Below the pieces are notes generated by a model. The model saw only the letters and a list, made by a program, of their open reading frames with translations, made no database searches and had not been told where the DNA came from. Source: Parashewanella sp049608225 (GTDB lineage: Bacteria; Pseudomonadota; Gammaproteobacteria; Enterobacterales; Shewanellaceae). From it: DNA of 64,000 nucleotides. Made by a program: the position numbers and the translations under genes. The stretch is taken from the NCBI GenBank assembly GCA_049608225.1, contig JBMYXI010000001.1, positions 1 through 64,000 on the forward strand, given 5' to 3'. Every line of letters starts with the position of its first letter. Positions within the stretch are counted from its first letter, which is position 1. Of this stretch, positions 27,949 through 37,524 are shown piece by piece.

Positions 27949-28458
27949 TTAACTTACCTCTTGTTTGTCAGACTTGGAATGATCGCCAACAAACGAATCC
28001 CAAATAATTAAACCAGCACCAATACAAATTGCAGAATCTGCAATATTAAAGGCTGGGTAATGGCTTGTATTCCAATACACATCGATAAAGTCGACGACAA
28101 ATCCATGCATTAATCGGTCAACAAGATTGCCGATTGCACCACCAATCACTAATGTGAAAGAAAGATTGAGTCGCCACATATTTGCGGGTTGTTTACGCAA
28201 CCAATAGGTCAATAAGCCGCTGATCCCGATAGCGATAACAGTAAAAAACCAACGTTGCCAGCCACCAGCATCACTCAGAAAACTAAAGGCTGCGCCGTAG
28301 TTTCGAACGTAAGTAAAGTTAAGCATCGGCATCAATTGGATGGAGTCATAGAGCTTAAAGTTAGCCAACACCCACTGCTTAGAGACTTGATCGGCAATAA
28401 ATGCGATCAAAGCTACCCAATACCATCTCAATCCGCTTTGTTTCCAATCTGACGGCAT
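27949..28458 (-). CDS. lspA: Lipoprotein signal peptidase
   Basis: The 169-residue, four-span inner membrane aspartyl protease cleaves lipoprotein signal peptides. The catalytic aspartates lie in GNLVDRLMHGFVVDFIDVYW, and NYGAAFSFL is also conserved. The ATG at 28458 is chosen because AAGGGAA stands 5 bases upstream; a TTG five codons earlier is less likely. It follows ileS in the standard operon order. Confidence 0.96.
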   Translation of the reverse strand: MPSDWKQSGLRWYWVALIAFIADQVSKQWVLANFKLYDSIQLMPMLNFTYVRNYGAAFSFLSDAGGWQRWFFTVIAIGISGLLTYWLRKQPANMWRLNLSFTLVIGGAIGNLVDRLMHGFVVDFIDVYWNTSHYPAFNIADSAICIGAGLIIWDSFVGDHSKSDKQEVS

Positions 28459-28477
28459 ATTATTCCCTTTCAAAAGG

Positions 28478-28506
28478 GGTTCCTAAGACTCAACACCTAA
28501 GGAACC
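28478..28506 (-). other. Intercistronic hairpin between ileS and lspA
   Basis: The arms GGTTCCT and AGGAACC, with further partial pairing inward, can form a hairpin in the 60-base ileS-lspA gap. The minus strand has no T-run after it. It could be an mRNA-processing or attenuation element rather than a full terminator, since the downstream genes appear to depend on this transcript. Confidence 0.4.
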
Positions 28507-28518
28507 ATTTTTATACTT

Positions 28519-31341
28519 TTATGCAAATTGGCGTGCTTCGCCTTCACCTTCGATATTCGTCACACAGCGACCACATAAGCTTGGATGTGTCTCAATCGTG
28601 CCGACTGAATCACTAAAGTGCCAGCAGCGCTCACACTTTTCTGCATCACTCTTATTAATGACCAGTTTCAACGAATCAAGTTCCGTCACGGTTGCACCTG
28701 CTGGCGCGTCACCCATTGCTGTAACCGTCACTTTCGAGGTTAACAATACAAATCTAAGCTCATCACTCACTTTGCTTAAGGTTGCAGCTAAGGCATCATC
28801 AACAAACAGAGTGACCTCGGCTTCTAGTGCACCACCAATACGTTTATCACGGCGAGCTTGTTCAAGTACTTTGTTCACTTCAGTACGAACACTCAACAAT
28901 TGTTGCCAATAGTCATCGCTCAAATCGTTCTCAGTAACTACGGATTGCAATCCGTCATACCAATGTTGAGTAAACACATATTTTTCACGTTCACCCGGTA
29001 ATAACTGCCACACTTCGTCAGCTGTAAAGCTAAGAATTGGTGCGATCCAACGAACTAGAGCTTCAGAAATCAAGTAAAGTGCTGATTGGCAACTACGACG
29101 AGCATGACCTTCTGTTTTCGCAGTATATTGACGGTCTTTAATGATATCTAAGTAGAAACTACCCAATTCAACCGAGCAGAACTGCATCAATTTTTGAGTA
29201 ACTAAATGGAAGTTATAGCTATCGTATGCTTCAAGAATTTCTTGCTGCAAAGCAGCCGCACGGCGCACAACCCAACGGTCTAACGCGACCATATTTTCAA
29301 CAGCAACTGTATCCGTTTCTGGATTAAAGCCATTCAAATTCGCTAATAAGAAACGCGCTGTGTTACGAATACGACGATAAGCATCAGCACTGCGATTTAG
29401 AATTTCATCTGATACCGTCATCTCACCGCTGTAATCGGTCGCAGCAACCCATAAACGTAGAATATCAGCGCCTAGCTTATTAGTAACATGCTGTGGAGAA
29501 ATCACATTACCGATTGATTTTGACATCTTGCGACCTTGACCATCAACCGTAAAGCCATGGGTCAATACTTGCTTATACGGTGCTTTGCCATTCATCGCCG
29601 TTGAAATCATTAACGATGACATGAACCAACCACGGTGCTGATCGCTACCTTCAAGGTACAAGTCTATCTCAGCATTGTTAAACTCTGGACGCGAAGCAAC
29701 CACTGATGAGAAAGATGAACCAGAGTCATACCATACATCGAGGGTATCGGTGATTTTACGATATTGATCCGCTTCTTCACCTAACATTTCAGCTGGCTCT
29801 AAATCAAACCATGCTTGAATACCTTGCTGCTCAATGCGATGCGCAACGCGTTGCATTAATGACACGCTATCAGGATGCAACTCCTCGGTTTCTTTATGAA
29901 CGAACAAAGTGATCGGCACACCCCAAGTACGTTGGCGTGAAATACACCAGTCAGGGCGATTTTCAACCATTTTCTCGATACGGCTTTGTCCCCAATCAGG
30001 GATCCACTGTGTTTTTTCAATTTCAGATAACGAAGTACCACGCAGACCATTATTATCCATTGAAATAAACCACTGCGGTGTCGCGCGGAAAATAATGGGG
30101 GTTTTGTGACGCCAGCAATGTGGATAGCTATGGCGAAGGTTTTCGTGATGCAATAATGCTTGCTTTTCAACAAGTAACTCAATTACATTGTTATTTGCCT
30201 TAAATACGTGTTGTCCCGCAAAAATTTCAGTATCTGACTTATAAACGCCATTGTCGCCAACAGGATTTGCCACTTCAATTCCGTATTTTTGTCCAACAAT
30301 AAAATCGTCTTGACCATGACCGGGAGCGGTATGAACCACACCAGTACCGGCATCTGTCGTTACGTGATCGCCTAATACTACTGGTACAGTGAAGTCATAA
30401 AACGGGTGGTTAAAGTGAACTAACTCAAGTTCAGCCCCTTTAATTTGACCCAATACTTTATACTCTTCATGACCAAAACGTGCCATACAATCTGCAACCA
30501 GATCTTCTGCTAGGATAACCGCCAAAGTACGATCGTTGACTGTGAACTCAACCAAGTTATAGTTAAGTTCAGCGTGCATAGACAGTGCGCGGTTGGCAGG
30601 CAATGTCCACGGTGTTGTGGTCCAAATTACGCTGGCAACATCATGACTGTAATTTTCAACGCCAAAGGTTTTTGCTACGGCTTTGCTGTCTTGTGCCACA
30701 AAAGCCACATCAATCGCTGGTGATGTTTTATCTTCGTATTCCACTTCAGCTTCGGCTAGTGCTGAACCACAATCCGTACACCAATGAACTGGTTTTACAC
30801 CTTTGTGTAAGTGACCGCTTTCAATGACTTTAGATAAAGAACGAACAATATTTGCTTCGGTTGCATAGTCCATTGTCAGATATGGGTTTTTCCAATCGCC
30901 AAATACACCTAAACGGATAAAGTCATCGCGCTGACCGTCAACTTGTTTAGCTGCGTATTTACGACACTCTTCACGGAACTGTGCTGGCGTTACTTTATGA
31001 CCAGGCTTACCGACTTTTTGTTCAACTTTTAATTCAATTGGCAATCCATGACAATCCCAGCCCGGAATATACGGCGCATCAAAACCCGATAAGGTTTTTG
31101 ATTTAATAATAATATCTTTAAGAATTTTATTAACTGAGTGACCAATATGAATATTACCATTCGCGTATGGAGGGCCGTCATGCAAAATAAACGGCTTAGC
31201 GCCAGTGCGGCTTTCACGGATCGCTTGATACAAGTCGTCCTGTTTCCAGCGTTTTAACATCTCTGGCTCACGATTAGCCAAATTACCTCGCATCGGAAAC
31301 GCAGTTTCCGGCAAATTCAACGTAGATTTATAGTCGCTCAT
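28519..31341 (-). CDS. ileS: Isoleucyl-tRNA synthetase
   Basis: This class I synthetase has about 940 residues. It shows the HIGH motif (PYANGNIHIGHSVN), the KMSKS motif (GRKMSKSIGN) and the C-terminal zinc site CERCWHFSDSVG...CGRC. The ATG at 31341 gives MSDYKSTLNLPET, the usual start; another ATG three codons upstream is possible. It lies between ribF and lspA, as in most gammaproteobacteria. Confidence 0.98.
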   Translation of the reverse strand: MSDYKSTLNLPETAFPMRGNLANREPEMLKRWKQDDLYQAIRESRTGAKPFILHDGPPYANGNIHIGHSVNKILKDIIIKSKTLSGFDAPYIPGWDCHGLPIELKVEQKVGKPGHKVTPAQFREECRKYAAKQVDGQRDDFIRLGVFGDWKNPYLTMDYATEANIVRSLSKVIESGHLHKGVKPVHWCTDCGSALAEAEVEYEDKTSPAIDVAFVAQDSKAVAKTFGVENYSHDVASVIWTTTPWTLPANRALSMHAELNYNLVEFTVNDRTLAVILAEDLVADCMARFGHEEYKVLGQIKGAELELVHFNHPFYDFTVPVVLGDHVTTDAGTGVVHTAPGHGQDDFIVGQKYGIEVANPVGDNGVYKSDTEIFAGQHVFKANNNVIELLVEKQALLHHENLRHSYPHCWRHKTPIIFRATPQWFISMDNNGLRGTSLSEIEKTQWIPDWGQSRIEKMVENRPDWCISRQRTWGVPITLFVHKETEELHPDSVSLMQRVAHRIEQQGIQAWFDLEPAEMLGEEADQYRKITDTLDVWYDSGSSFSSVVASRPEFNNAEIDLYLEGSDQHRGWFMSSLMISTAMNGKAPYKQVLTHGFTVDGQGRKMSKSIGNVISPQHVTNKLGADILRLWVAATDYSGEMTVSDEILNRSADAYRRIRNTARFLLANLNGFNPETDTVAVENMVALDRWVVRRAAALQQEILEAYDSYNFHLVTQKLMQFCSVELGSFYLDIIKDRQYTAKTEGHARRSCQSALYLISEALVRWIAPILSFTADEVWQLLPGEREKYVFTQHWYDGLQSVVTENDLSDDYWQQLLSVRTEVNKVLEQARRDKRIGGALEAEVTLFVDDALAATLSKVSDELRFVLLTSKVTVTAMGDAPAGATVTELDSLKLVINKSDAEKCERCWHFSDSVGTIETHPSLCGRCVTNIEGEGEARQFA

Positions 31342-31370
31342 TGATCCCATACCATTAATAAAACTAGCGC

Positions 31371-32306
31371 TTAGCTAGCATCAAAGCTGAATAAAGCCTT
31401 GGCTTTATTTGCATCATTCACAATTTGATTTTTAAGTGCGTCGAGTGACTCAAACGGTCGCTCGTCACGTATTTTCGCCACCAATTCCACTTCGATATAT
31501 TGGCCATAAATATCACCATCGAAATCAAATAAGTGGACCTCTAACTGGCACAATTGCCCATTTACTGTTGGTCTAAAACCAACATTAGCCACGCCTTCAT
31601 AAACGTCGCTATTTTGCCAAAAACATTTAACGGCAAATACACCACGAACAGGTACGACATTACGTTTAAGGGCAATATTGGCGGTCGGGAACCCTAAGGT
31701 TCGTCCTAACTTTTGTCCATGCGCAACACGTCCACTAAGCAAATACGGATGACCGAGCATTTGTCGTGCACGCTCAAAATGTCCCGCTGCAAGTGCTTGC
31801 CGTATTTCTGTCGAACTGACTCTGGTGTTGCCAACCATGAAACTCTTGGTATTTACTACTGCAAAACCATATTTCTCGCCAGCTTTGCACAGCATTTCAA
31901 AGTTGCCTTTGCGATCAGCACCGAAACAAAAATCATCGCCAACCACCAAGTATTTCACTCCAAGCTTATTTACTAACAACTCTTTGATGAAATCTTCAGC
32001 TGGCATAGTAGCAAATTTGCGATTGAAATTAACACATAGAACGCGATCAATCCCAAGTTCATCCAATAAGATGACTTTGTCGCGCAATAAACTCAACCTT
32101 GCAGGGGCATTCTCGCCACGAAATAACTCTTGTGGTTGCGGTTCGAAGGTCATTAATGTTGCAGGCAGATCAAAATGTTCTGCTTTTTCAAGCAAACTGG
32201 CAATAACTTGTGCATGACCACGATGCACACCGTCAAAATTTCCTATCGTCAGCACACAACCTTTGTGCTCTGGCGAAATATTGTGGATCCCGCGTATTAA
32301 TTCCAT
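31371..32306 (-). CDS. ribF: Bifunctional riboflavin kinase/FAD synthetase
   Basis: The 311-residue enzyme has an N-terminal FAD synthetase domain (TIGNFDGVHRGHAQVI) and a C-terminal riboflavin kinase domain (GRTLGFPTANIALKR, and FRPTVNGQLCQLEVHLFDFD). It phosphorylates riboflavin to FMN and adenylates FMN to FAD. It lies 29 bases upstream of ileS. No FMN riboswitch precedes it. Confidence 0.97.
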   Translation of the reverse strand: MELIRGIHNISPEHKGCVLTIGNFDGVHRGHAQVIASLLEKAEHFDLPATLMTFEPQPQELFRGENAPARLSLLRDKVILLDELGIDRVLCVNFNRKFATMPAEDFIKELLVNKLGVKYLVVGDDFCFGADRKGNFEMLCKAGEKYGFAVVNTKSFMVGNTRVSSTEIRQALAAGHFERARQMLGHPYLLSGRVAHGQKLGRTLGFPTANIALKRNVVPVRGVFAVKCFWQNSDVYEGVANVGFRPTVNGQLCQLEVHLFDFDGDIYGQYIEVELVAKIRDERPFESLDALKNQIVNDANKAKALFSFDAS

Positions 32307-32364
32307 ATTTTATGCTTGTTGCACGCGTAAGTGCGCGCAAGTATATAACACTTCATTTCCAGAA

Positions 32365-33930
32365 TCAGCTTTCAAGCTCAGGTTTAAGTCGCCACGGCTT
32401 AATTCCTAATGCAATGAGTATCGCACCGTAACTCAGCCCCCCCACCGCAATTAACTTCATCAACTGCAATATCCGTTCATGTAACGATAAGCCTAACCAA
32501 GCTTGATCTGATAAATTTAACCAATAAACAACTGCTGCCATCACAGTCACAGCGACAAGGGCTTTAATAAAGAATAACACCGTCTGCCTAGACAGTTGAT
32601 AGACACCCTCACGTCTCAGCCCTAAATACAATAGTGATGCATTGAGCAATGCAGACAAAGACGTAGCAATGGCTAAGCCGATGTAACCAAAAGGAATAGC
32701 GAAAATAATGTTAAATACCATATTGCTCATCATGGCAATAATACCGATTTTAACGGGCGTCTTGGTATCTTGTCTTGAGTAAAATCCCGGAGCCAATACT
32801 TTAACCATCATAAAGCTCAACAAGCCAGTACCATAAGCGATTAAACTCATTGACGCATTTTCTACATCCGTAAAGTCAAATTCGCCTCGCATAAACAATA
32901 CCATCAACATGGGTTTGGCTAATAAAATTAAGCCACACATCGCGGGAACACCGAGCATTAAAATGAAGCGCACCCCCCAATCCATGGTATTGCGAAATCC
33001 TGCGCCTTCATCATTAACATGCTTTTTTGATAAAGTTGGTAAAATAACCGTTGCAATTGCAATTCCAAATAAACCAAGAGGAAACTCTAATAAACGATCA
33101 GAGTAATACAGCCAACTGATAGAACCAGTAACCATAAAACTTGCTATAAATGTATCAAATAAAAGGTTTATTTGGCTAACTGACACCCCAAAAAGTGCTG
33201 GCAGCATTAGTGTGCGTATTTTAATCACACCTTCATGATTCCAGCCCCAAGATGGTTTAACTAACGCTTTTTCTTTTAATAAAAAAGGTATTTGAAACAA
33301 AAATTGAATTAAACCGCCAAAAAATACACCTAAAGCCAAACCAATTTCTGGTTGTTCTAGCATAGGTGATAACCATATCGCGGCAGCAATCATGGCAATA
33401 TTTAAAAAGACTGGCGTAAAAGCAGACACAGCAAAGCGTCCACGAGTATTAAGAATTGAGCCAGCTAATGCAGTAAAGGTAATAAACCACAAATAAGGAA
33501 AAGTTATTTTGAGCATAAAAGCAGCAAGCTCAAACTTTTCTCCAGTAGGTTCGTTATTGAACCAAGCCCAAAACCAACCACCACCAAATAATGCAGCAAG
33601 GATCGGTGATCCGATCACCCCGATCGCTGTCACCACGGTAACAATACCGCCAAGGGTACCTGCTACTTTAGCAAGTAGCTCTTTCGTTTGTTGCTGAGTC
33701 TTAGTTTCTTGATACTCAGTAAGTACAGGCACAAAGGCTTGAGCAAACGCGCCTTCTGCAAATAAGCGCCTTAAGAAATTGGGAATACGATTAGCGAAGA
33801 AAAATACATCTGCACTGGCGCCGGCACCTAATAAATTAGCTACAACCACATCACGTACTAACCCTAACACTCGCGATATCAAGGTCATAATGCTAACAAT
33901 CATCCCTGATTTGAGAAGTTTCTTGCTCAA
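32365..33930 (-). CDS. murJ: Lipid II flippase MurJ (MviN)
   Basis: The 521-residue MOP-superfamily protein has about 14 membrane segments and begins MSKKLLKSGMIVSIMTLISR, followed by VLGLVRDVVVANLLGAGASA. Both stretches are strongly conserved in MurJ. It flips lipid II across the inner membrane for peptidoglycan synthesis. It heads the minus-strand block and is divergent from rpsT. Confidence 0.96.
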   Translation of the reverse strand: MSKKLLKSGMIVSIMTLISRVLGLVRDVVVANLLGAGASADVFFFANRIPNFLRRLFAEGAFAQAFVPVLTEYQETKTQQQTKELLAKVAGTLGGIVTVVTAIGVIGSPILAALFGGGWFWAWFNNEPTGEKFELAAFMLKITFPYLWFITFTALAGSILNTRGRFAVSAFTPVFLNIAMIAAAIWLSPMLEQPEIGLALGVFFGGLIQFLFQIPFLLKEKALVKPSWGWNHEGVIKIRTLMLPALFGVSVSQINLLFDTFIASFMVTGSISWLYYSDRLLEFPLGLFGIAIATVILPTLSKKHVNDEGAGFRNTMDWGVRFILMLGVPAMCGLILLAKPMLMVLFMRGEFDFTDVENASMSLIAYGTGLLSFMMVKVLAPGFYSRQDTKTPVKIGIIAMMSNMVFNIIFAIPFGYIGLAIATSLSALLNASLLYLGLRREGVYQLSRQTVLFFIKALVAVTVMAAVVYWLNLSDQAWLGLSLHERILQLMKLIAVGGLSYGAILIALGIKPWRLKPELES

Positions 33931-34155
33931 AGCATCTCCCTAAGTAAAAATTTTATTAAGTTGCCAGCTAATTCTATGTGCAATTACCGATCATAGCTGG
34001 TAGAATTGCGCCACATTTTACACAGGTTAGGTCGAAAAAAGCCAAATCCTTTGGGATTAATGTATTTTGCTGTCAATTCCATTGACATTAGCGCAATTTT
34101 CGGGCATATTCCTCGACCTTTAAAAATATCCAATTCAGTTTTTAGGAGTTGCACC

Positions 34156-34422
34156 TTGGCTAATAGCAAGTCTGCAAAGAAACGCGCAGTTCAATCTGAA
34201 AAGCGTCGTCAACACAACGCAAGCCGTCGCTCTATGCTACGCACATACATCAAAAAAGTTATCGCTGCTATTAAAGCTGGCGATCACGCTGCTGCTACTG
34301 AAGCATTCAATGCAGCTCAGCCAATTGTTGACCGTATGGCGACAAAAGGTTTGATCCACAAAAATAAAGCAGCCCGTCATAAGGCTCGTCTGAATACTAA
34401 AATTAAAGCACTTGCTGCTTAA
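34156..34422 (+). CDS. rpsT: 30S ribosomal protein S20
   Basis: The 88-residue basic protein reads MANSKSAKKRAVQSEKRRQH at the start and ends ARLNTKIKALAA. The start codon is TTG at 34156, with TAGGAG 6 bases before it. E. coli rpsT also uses UUG, which is linked to its translational autocontrol. A longer reading from 34006 adds 50 residues foreign to S20 and is rejected. S20 binds 16S rRNA. Confidence 0.97.
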   Translation: MANSKSAKKRAVQSEKRRQHNASRRSMLRTYIKKVIAAIKAGDHAAATEAFNAAQPIVDRMATKGLIHKNKAARHKARLNTKIKALAA

Positions 34423-34441
34423 TTTCTAATTCAGATAAAAT

Positions 34442-34469
34442 AAAAACCGGCTTAAGCCGGTTTTTTTTT
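34442..34469 (+). terminator. rpsT intrinsic terminator
   Basis: A perfect palindrome around CCGGCTTAAGCCGG, with flanking A and T tracts and a nine-T run, lies 20 bases after the rpsT stop codon. It is a textbook intrinsic terminator. Confidence 0.95.
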
Positions 34470-34500
34470 GTCTGATGAAATAATAACAAATGGAAGCTTT

Positions 34501-35898
34501 ATGAAAATACGTTCCCTCGTTGCACTTTCTTCACTAATTATCGGGTTAGCAGCCTGTAAAAGTACCATCGACAATGATCCAATTGCGACGACAAGTCAGC
34601 AACTACACAAAACAGCTATTGCCAGTAATTTGGGTTATGACATTGTTGAATCACTCACAGTAGAAGTGGGACCTCGATTACCAGGTACACAAGCAGATAC
34701 TCAAGCCGTGGCATGGGCTGAGAATAAGTTTAAGGCACTAGGGTTTGATAGGGTTTACAAAGAACCGGTAAAAGTTCCGGTTTGGCATCGTGGGAAAGCA
34801 AGTGCGTCAGTTACCAGCCCTTATCCTCAACCTTTAGTTGTTACCGCCTTAGGTGGCAGTGTTTCAACACCTAATGATGGTATTGAAGCTCAGATTGTTC
34901 GTTTTAATTCACTTGAAGACTTAAAAAAAGCAGACGCCAATACTGTAAAAGGTAAAATCGTTTTCATCGACAAGAAAACAGAGCGAGCAATTAATGGTGC
35001 TGGCTACGGTAAAAGCGTGGGCGGGCGTTCTCGTGGAGCCATTGCGGCGGCTGAAAAAGGCGCCGTAGCTATCGTTATCCGCTCTATTGGTACAGATCAT
35101 GACCGCATGGCTCACACTGGCGCAATGCGTTATAAAAACGATATAGCAAAAATCCCTGCTGCCGCACTGTCGGCACCCGATGCTGATTTACTAAATGGTA
35201 TGTTAAAACGTACTCCAGAGGTGACAATCAAATTAACACTTACCTCGAAACCTGCAGGTACGGCTATTTCATACAATGTAATTGGTGAAATTCAGGGAAG
35301 CAGCAAAGCTGATGAAATTGTACTCATTGGAGCACATTTAGATTCTTGGGATGAAGGCACTGGCGCGCTTGATGATGGCGCTGGCGTTGGCATTGTTATG
35401 GCGGCAGGCAAGCATATCTTAGGCTTACCCCAACGTCCTGCTCGCACTGTACGCGTTGTTCTCTATGCTGCTGAGGAGCTGGGGTTGATCGGCGGTTATC
35501 AATACACCAAAGCGCACAAAAATGAACTGGATAAACATTATATTGCAGCCGAATCGGACTTTGGAGCAGGCCTAATTTATCAAATTGATGTCAATGTTGC
35601 GCCCCAATCTTTTGAGCAAGTAAAATCCGAATTAAGCACTATGACCATCAATGGCGTAAAAATAGGCAATAATAACGCAGGTGGTGGCCCTGATGTATCT
35701 ATGATGCCAGCACTTGGTGTGCCTGTTGCCTCACTTAGACAAGACGGTCGTGATTATTTTGATTATCACCACACCCCAAATGATACCTTAGATAAGATTG
35801 ACCCTAAAAAACTGGCTCAAAATGTCGCAGCTTATGCCCAGTTTGCTTATTTAATGGCTGAGTCACAATTAGATCTACGCCCAATCAATAAACAATAA
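34501..35898 (+). CDS. Secreted M28-family zinc aminopeptidase lipoprotein
   Basis: About 465 residues when started at the ATG at 34501, which gives a lipoprotein signal (MKIRSLVALSSLIIGLAAC); an earlier GTC-rich extension is unlikely. A protease-associated-like domain occupies residues ~110-230. The M28 catalytic domain follows with HLDSWDEGTGALDDGAGVG, AAEELGLIGG, ESDFGAG and DYHHTPNDTLDKID, which supply the two-zinc ligands. It is likely anchored in the cell envelope and removes N-terminal residues from peptides. It is monocistronic, with a hairpin after it. Confidence 0.9.
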   Translation: MKIRSLVALSSLIIGLAACKSTIDNDPIATTSQQLHKTAIASNLGYDIVESLTVEVGPRLPGTQADTQAVAWAENKFKALGFDRVYKEPVKVPVWHRGKASASVTSPYPQPLVVTALGGSVSTPNDGIEAQIVRFNSLEDLKKADANTVKGKIVFIDKKTERAINGAGYGKSVGGRSRGAIAAAEKGAVAIVIRSIGTDHDRMAHTGAMRYKNDIAKIPAAALSAPDADLLNGMLKRTPEVTIKLTLTSKPAGTAISYNVIGEIQGSSKADEIVLIGAHLDSWDEGTGALDDGAGVGIVMAAGKHILGLPQRPARTVRVVLYAAEELGLIGGYQYTKAHKNELDKHYIAAESDFGAGLIYQIDVNVAPQSFEQVKSELSTMTINGVKIGNNNAGGGPDVSMMPALGVPVASLRQDGRDYFDYHHTPNDTLDKIDPKKLAQNVAAYAQFAYLMAESQLDLRPINKQ

Positions 35899-35905
35899 GC
35901 TCAGC

Positions 35906-35938
35906 GTTTGTAATGAGGGAATCCCCCTCATTACAAAC
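35906..35938. terminator. Hairpin between convergent genes
   Basis: A 14-base perfect stem (GTTTGTAATGAGGG / CCCTCATTACAAAC) with a five-base loop lies between the convergent peptidase and ankyrin genes. Neither strand has a long T-run, but position and strength suggest a two-way transcription stop. Confidence 0.65.
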
Positions 35939-35953
35939 AAATTACTCCTTACT

Positions 35954-37354
35954 TTAACTCGGCAATGGTACTTTTTTCTCTGTACTTGCGTGAGTGAATG
36001 ACCTGACAGATTGATAAGTCACCTTAGCGCTTTCCATGCCAGATGAATTCAATTTTCTCTCAAATTTGGCTTTCTTTTCTGCATCAATGAACTCATCTCG
36101 AAGAGGGAATGCTCCCTTATCAGCTAAGTCTCTGAGTAACTCTTGACAGCACTCAGGGCGTTTATTTATTGCTGCAGCCATTAAACAAGAAGTTGGGAAT
36201 TGATTTTCTGCCGAAATTTGATGACTTATGCCTTTACTCAAAAAGAACCTTACGGCGCTAATAGAACCGATTTCAGCAGCATAATCGAGTGCAGCATGAA
36301 ACGCTTGATCATTTATATTTGGCGCTTCTTCTTTGTAATGTTTAAAAAAAACATCAAGCTGACAAGATCTTCCCTTAACGACAAAAATGGCATAACTCAC
36401 CGCATTATGCCCTTTAAAACCACACACATCTATTTTTGCCCCCTGTTTAAGAGCAAAAGCAATGTTAGGGGCACTGTTATTCTCTATTTGTGTCATTAAT
36501 ACTGTTTTTTGATTGGCATCTAATGCATTAATATCTGCGCCGTTTTTCAATAGCAACTCAGCCATTTGTTGCCCATTTTTCACTGAAAGAGCCAGATTCA
36601 CCAGTAATTTCCCGTTATGAAGTTCAACTGCACTCGCCTCAGCCTGTAACAATGCCTTTACTGATTCGACTTGCCCTAATGTCAGCGCTAAAGACAGTGG
36701 TGTATGACCAATTCCATCAACAGCTTCGACATTAGTCCCTCCTTCGACCAAAACAGAAATTAAGTTATGATTCCCAACAAAAACAGCTAAATGCAAAGCA
36801 GAAGGTTGGGCTTCAAAATAATCATCATACTCACCTAAATTCAAACAATGATATTGCTCAGATTTAAATTTAATTAACTGTTTTTTTCTTATTCCATAGC
36901 CATAGTTTTCGTCTGTTGCAGACACTTTGAGATTATATGGTTGCCCTAAAAATTCATTAACTGAAGTTTCATCATTTTTGATAACAGCGGTGAAAAGTAC
37001 TGGTGCTAATTTACAATTAAATGCATCTTCGAGTACTTTAGTCACGTTAGGTGCAGCATCTTTTGAAAACAAACCACATACAATCGCAACAGGCTCTCTT
37101 ACTTGATTATTACAATGCCAACGTTCATGAAAGGACAGCATCCCTACTTCTCTTGTACATTGATACAAAAAACTTTTCCCGTCTTTAAAACTAACCAACA
37201 CCTCAACACTTCGAGTATTCGCCAACTGAGAAATTGTTTTAGCATTACATAATAATCGGCAGTTATTCTGCTCTAATTCAGCTGTAAGTTGATGAGCCAA
37301 ATAGTAAGTTTGAGTAAAAGGTAACAAAGGTTTTGATTCACAATGGGTTGTCAT
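35954..37354 (-). CDS. Second ankyrin-repeat protein
   Basis: This 466-residue cytoplasm-type protein has no signal peptide or membrane span. Residues ~1-160 are an unrecognised N-terminal region rich in cysteine. Ankyrin repeats run from ~180 to ~400: SALHLAVFVGNHNLISVLVE, TPLSLALTLGQVESVKALLQ, and LLLKNGADINALDANQKT. The last ~60 residues are polar. It is separated from the 811-residue ankyrin protein by 27 kb, and the two differ outside the repeats. It is monocistronic. Function unknown; protein-protein binding is the only inference. Confidence 0.8.
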   Translation of the reverse strand: MTTHCESKPLLPFTQTYYLAHQLTAELEQNNCRLLCNAKTISQLANTRSVEVLVSFKDGKSFLYQCTREVGMLSFHERWHCNNQVREPVAIVCGLFSKDAAPNVTKVLEDAFNCKLAPVLFTAVIKNDETSVNEFLGQPYNLKVSATDENYGYGIRKKQLIKFKSEQYHCLNLGEYDDYFEAQPSALHLAVFVGNHNLISVLVEGGTNVEAVDGIGHTPLSLALTLGQVESVKALLQAEASAVELHNGKLLVNLALSVKNGQQMAELLLKNGADINALDANQKTVLMTQIENNSAPNIAFALKQGAKIDVCGFKGHNAVSYAIFVVKGRSCQLDVFFKHYKEEAPNINDQAFHAALDYAAEIGSISAVRFFLSKGISHQISAENQFPTSCLMAAAINKRPECCQELLRDLADKGAFPLRDEFIDAEKKAKFERKLNSSGMESAKVTYQSVRSFTHASTEKKVPLPS

Positions 37355-37524
37355 TAGAGCAGCCTAATCAATGTAAGTTGTTTGCGTGATAATATCTTTT
37401 GTACAGCGGATAGCTTGTTAATCTTTATTAACCTTTGTTAACAGGTTAACTATTTAAGCCGTAGAAATGAGATTACAGACTACTGCTTTAGCGCTAAAAT
37501 CCCTTTAAATAAAACATGAAATAA

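Noticed and set aside
32307..32364. FMN riboswitch upstream of ribF
   Set aside because: The gap to murJ is only 58 bases and lacks any such structure; the gene is in the murJ-ileS block.
34006..34155. N-terminal extension of ribosomal protein S20
   Set aside because: The extra 50 residues do not belong to S20, and a TTG with a good ribosome site starts the conserved protein at 34156.
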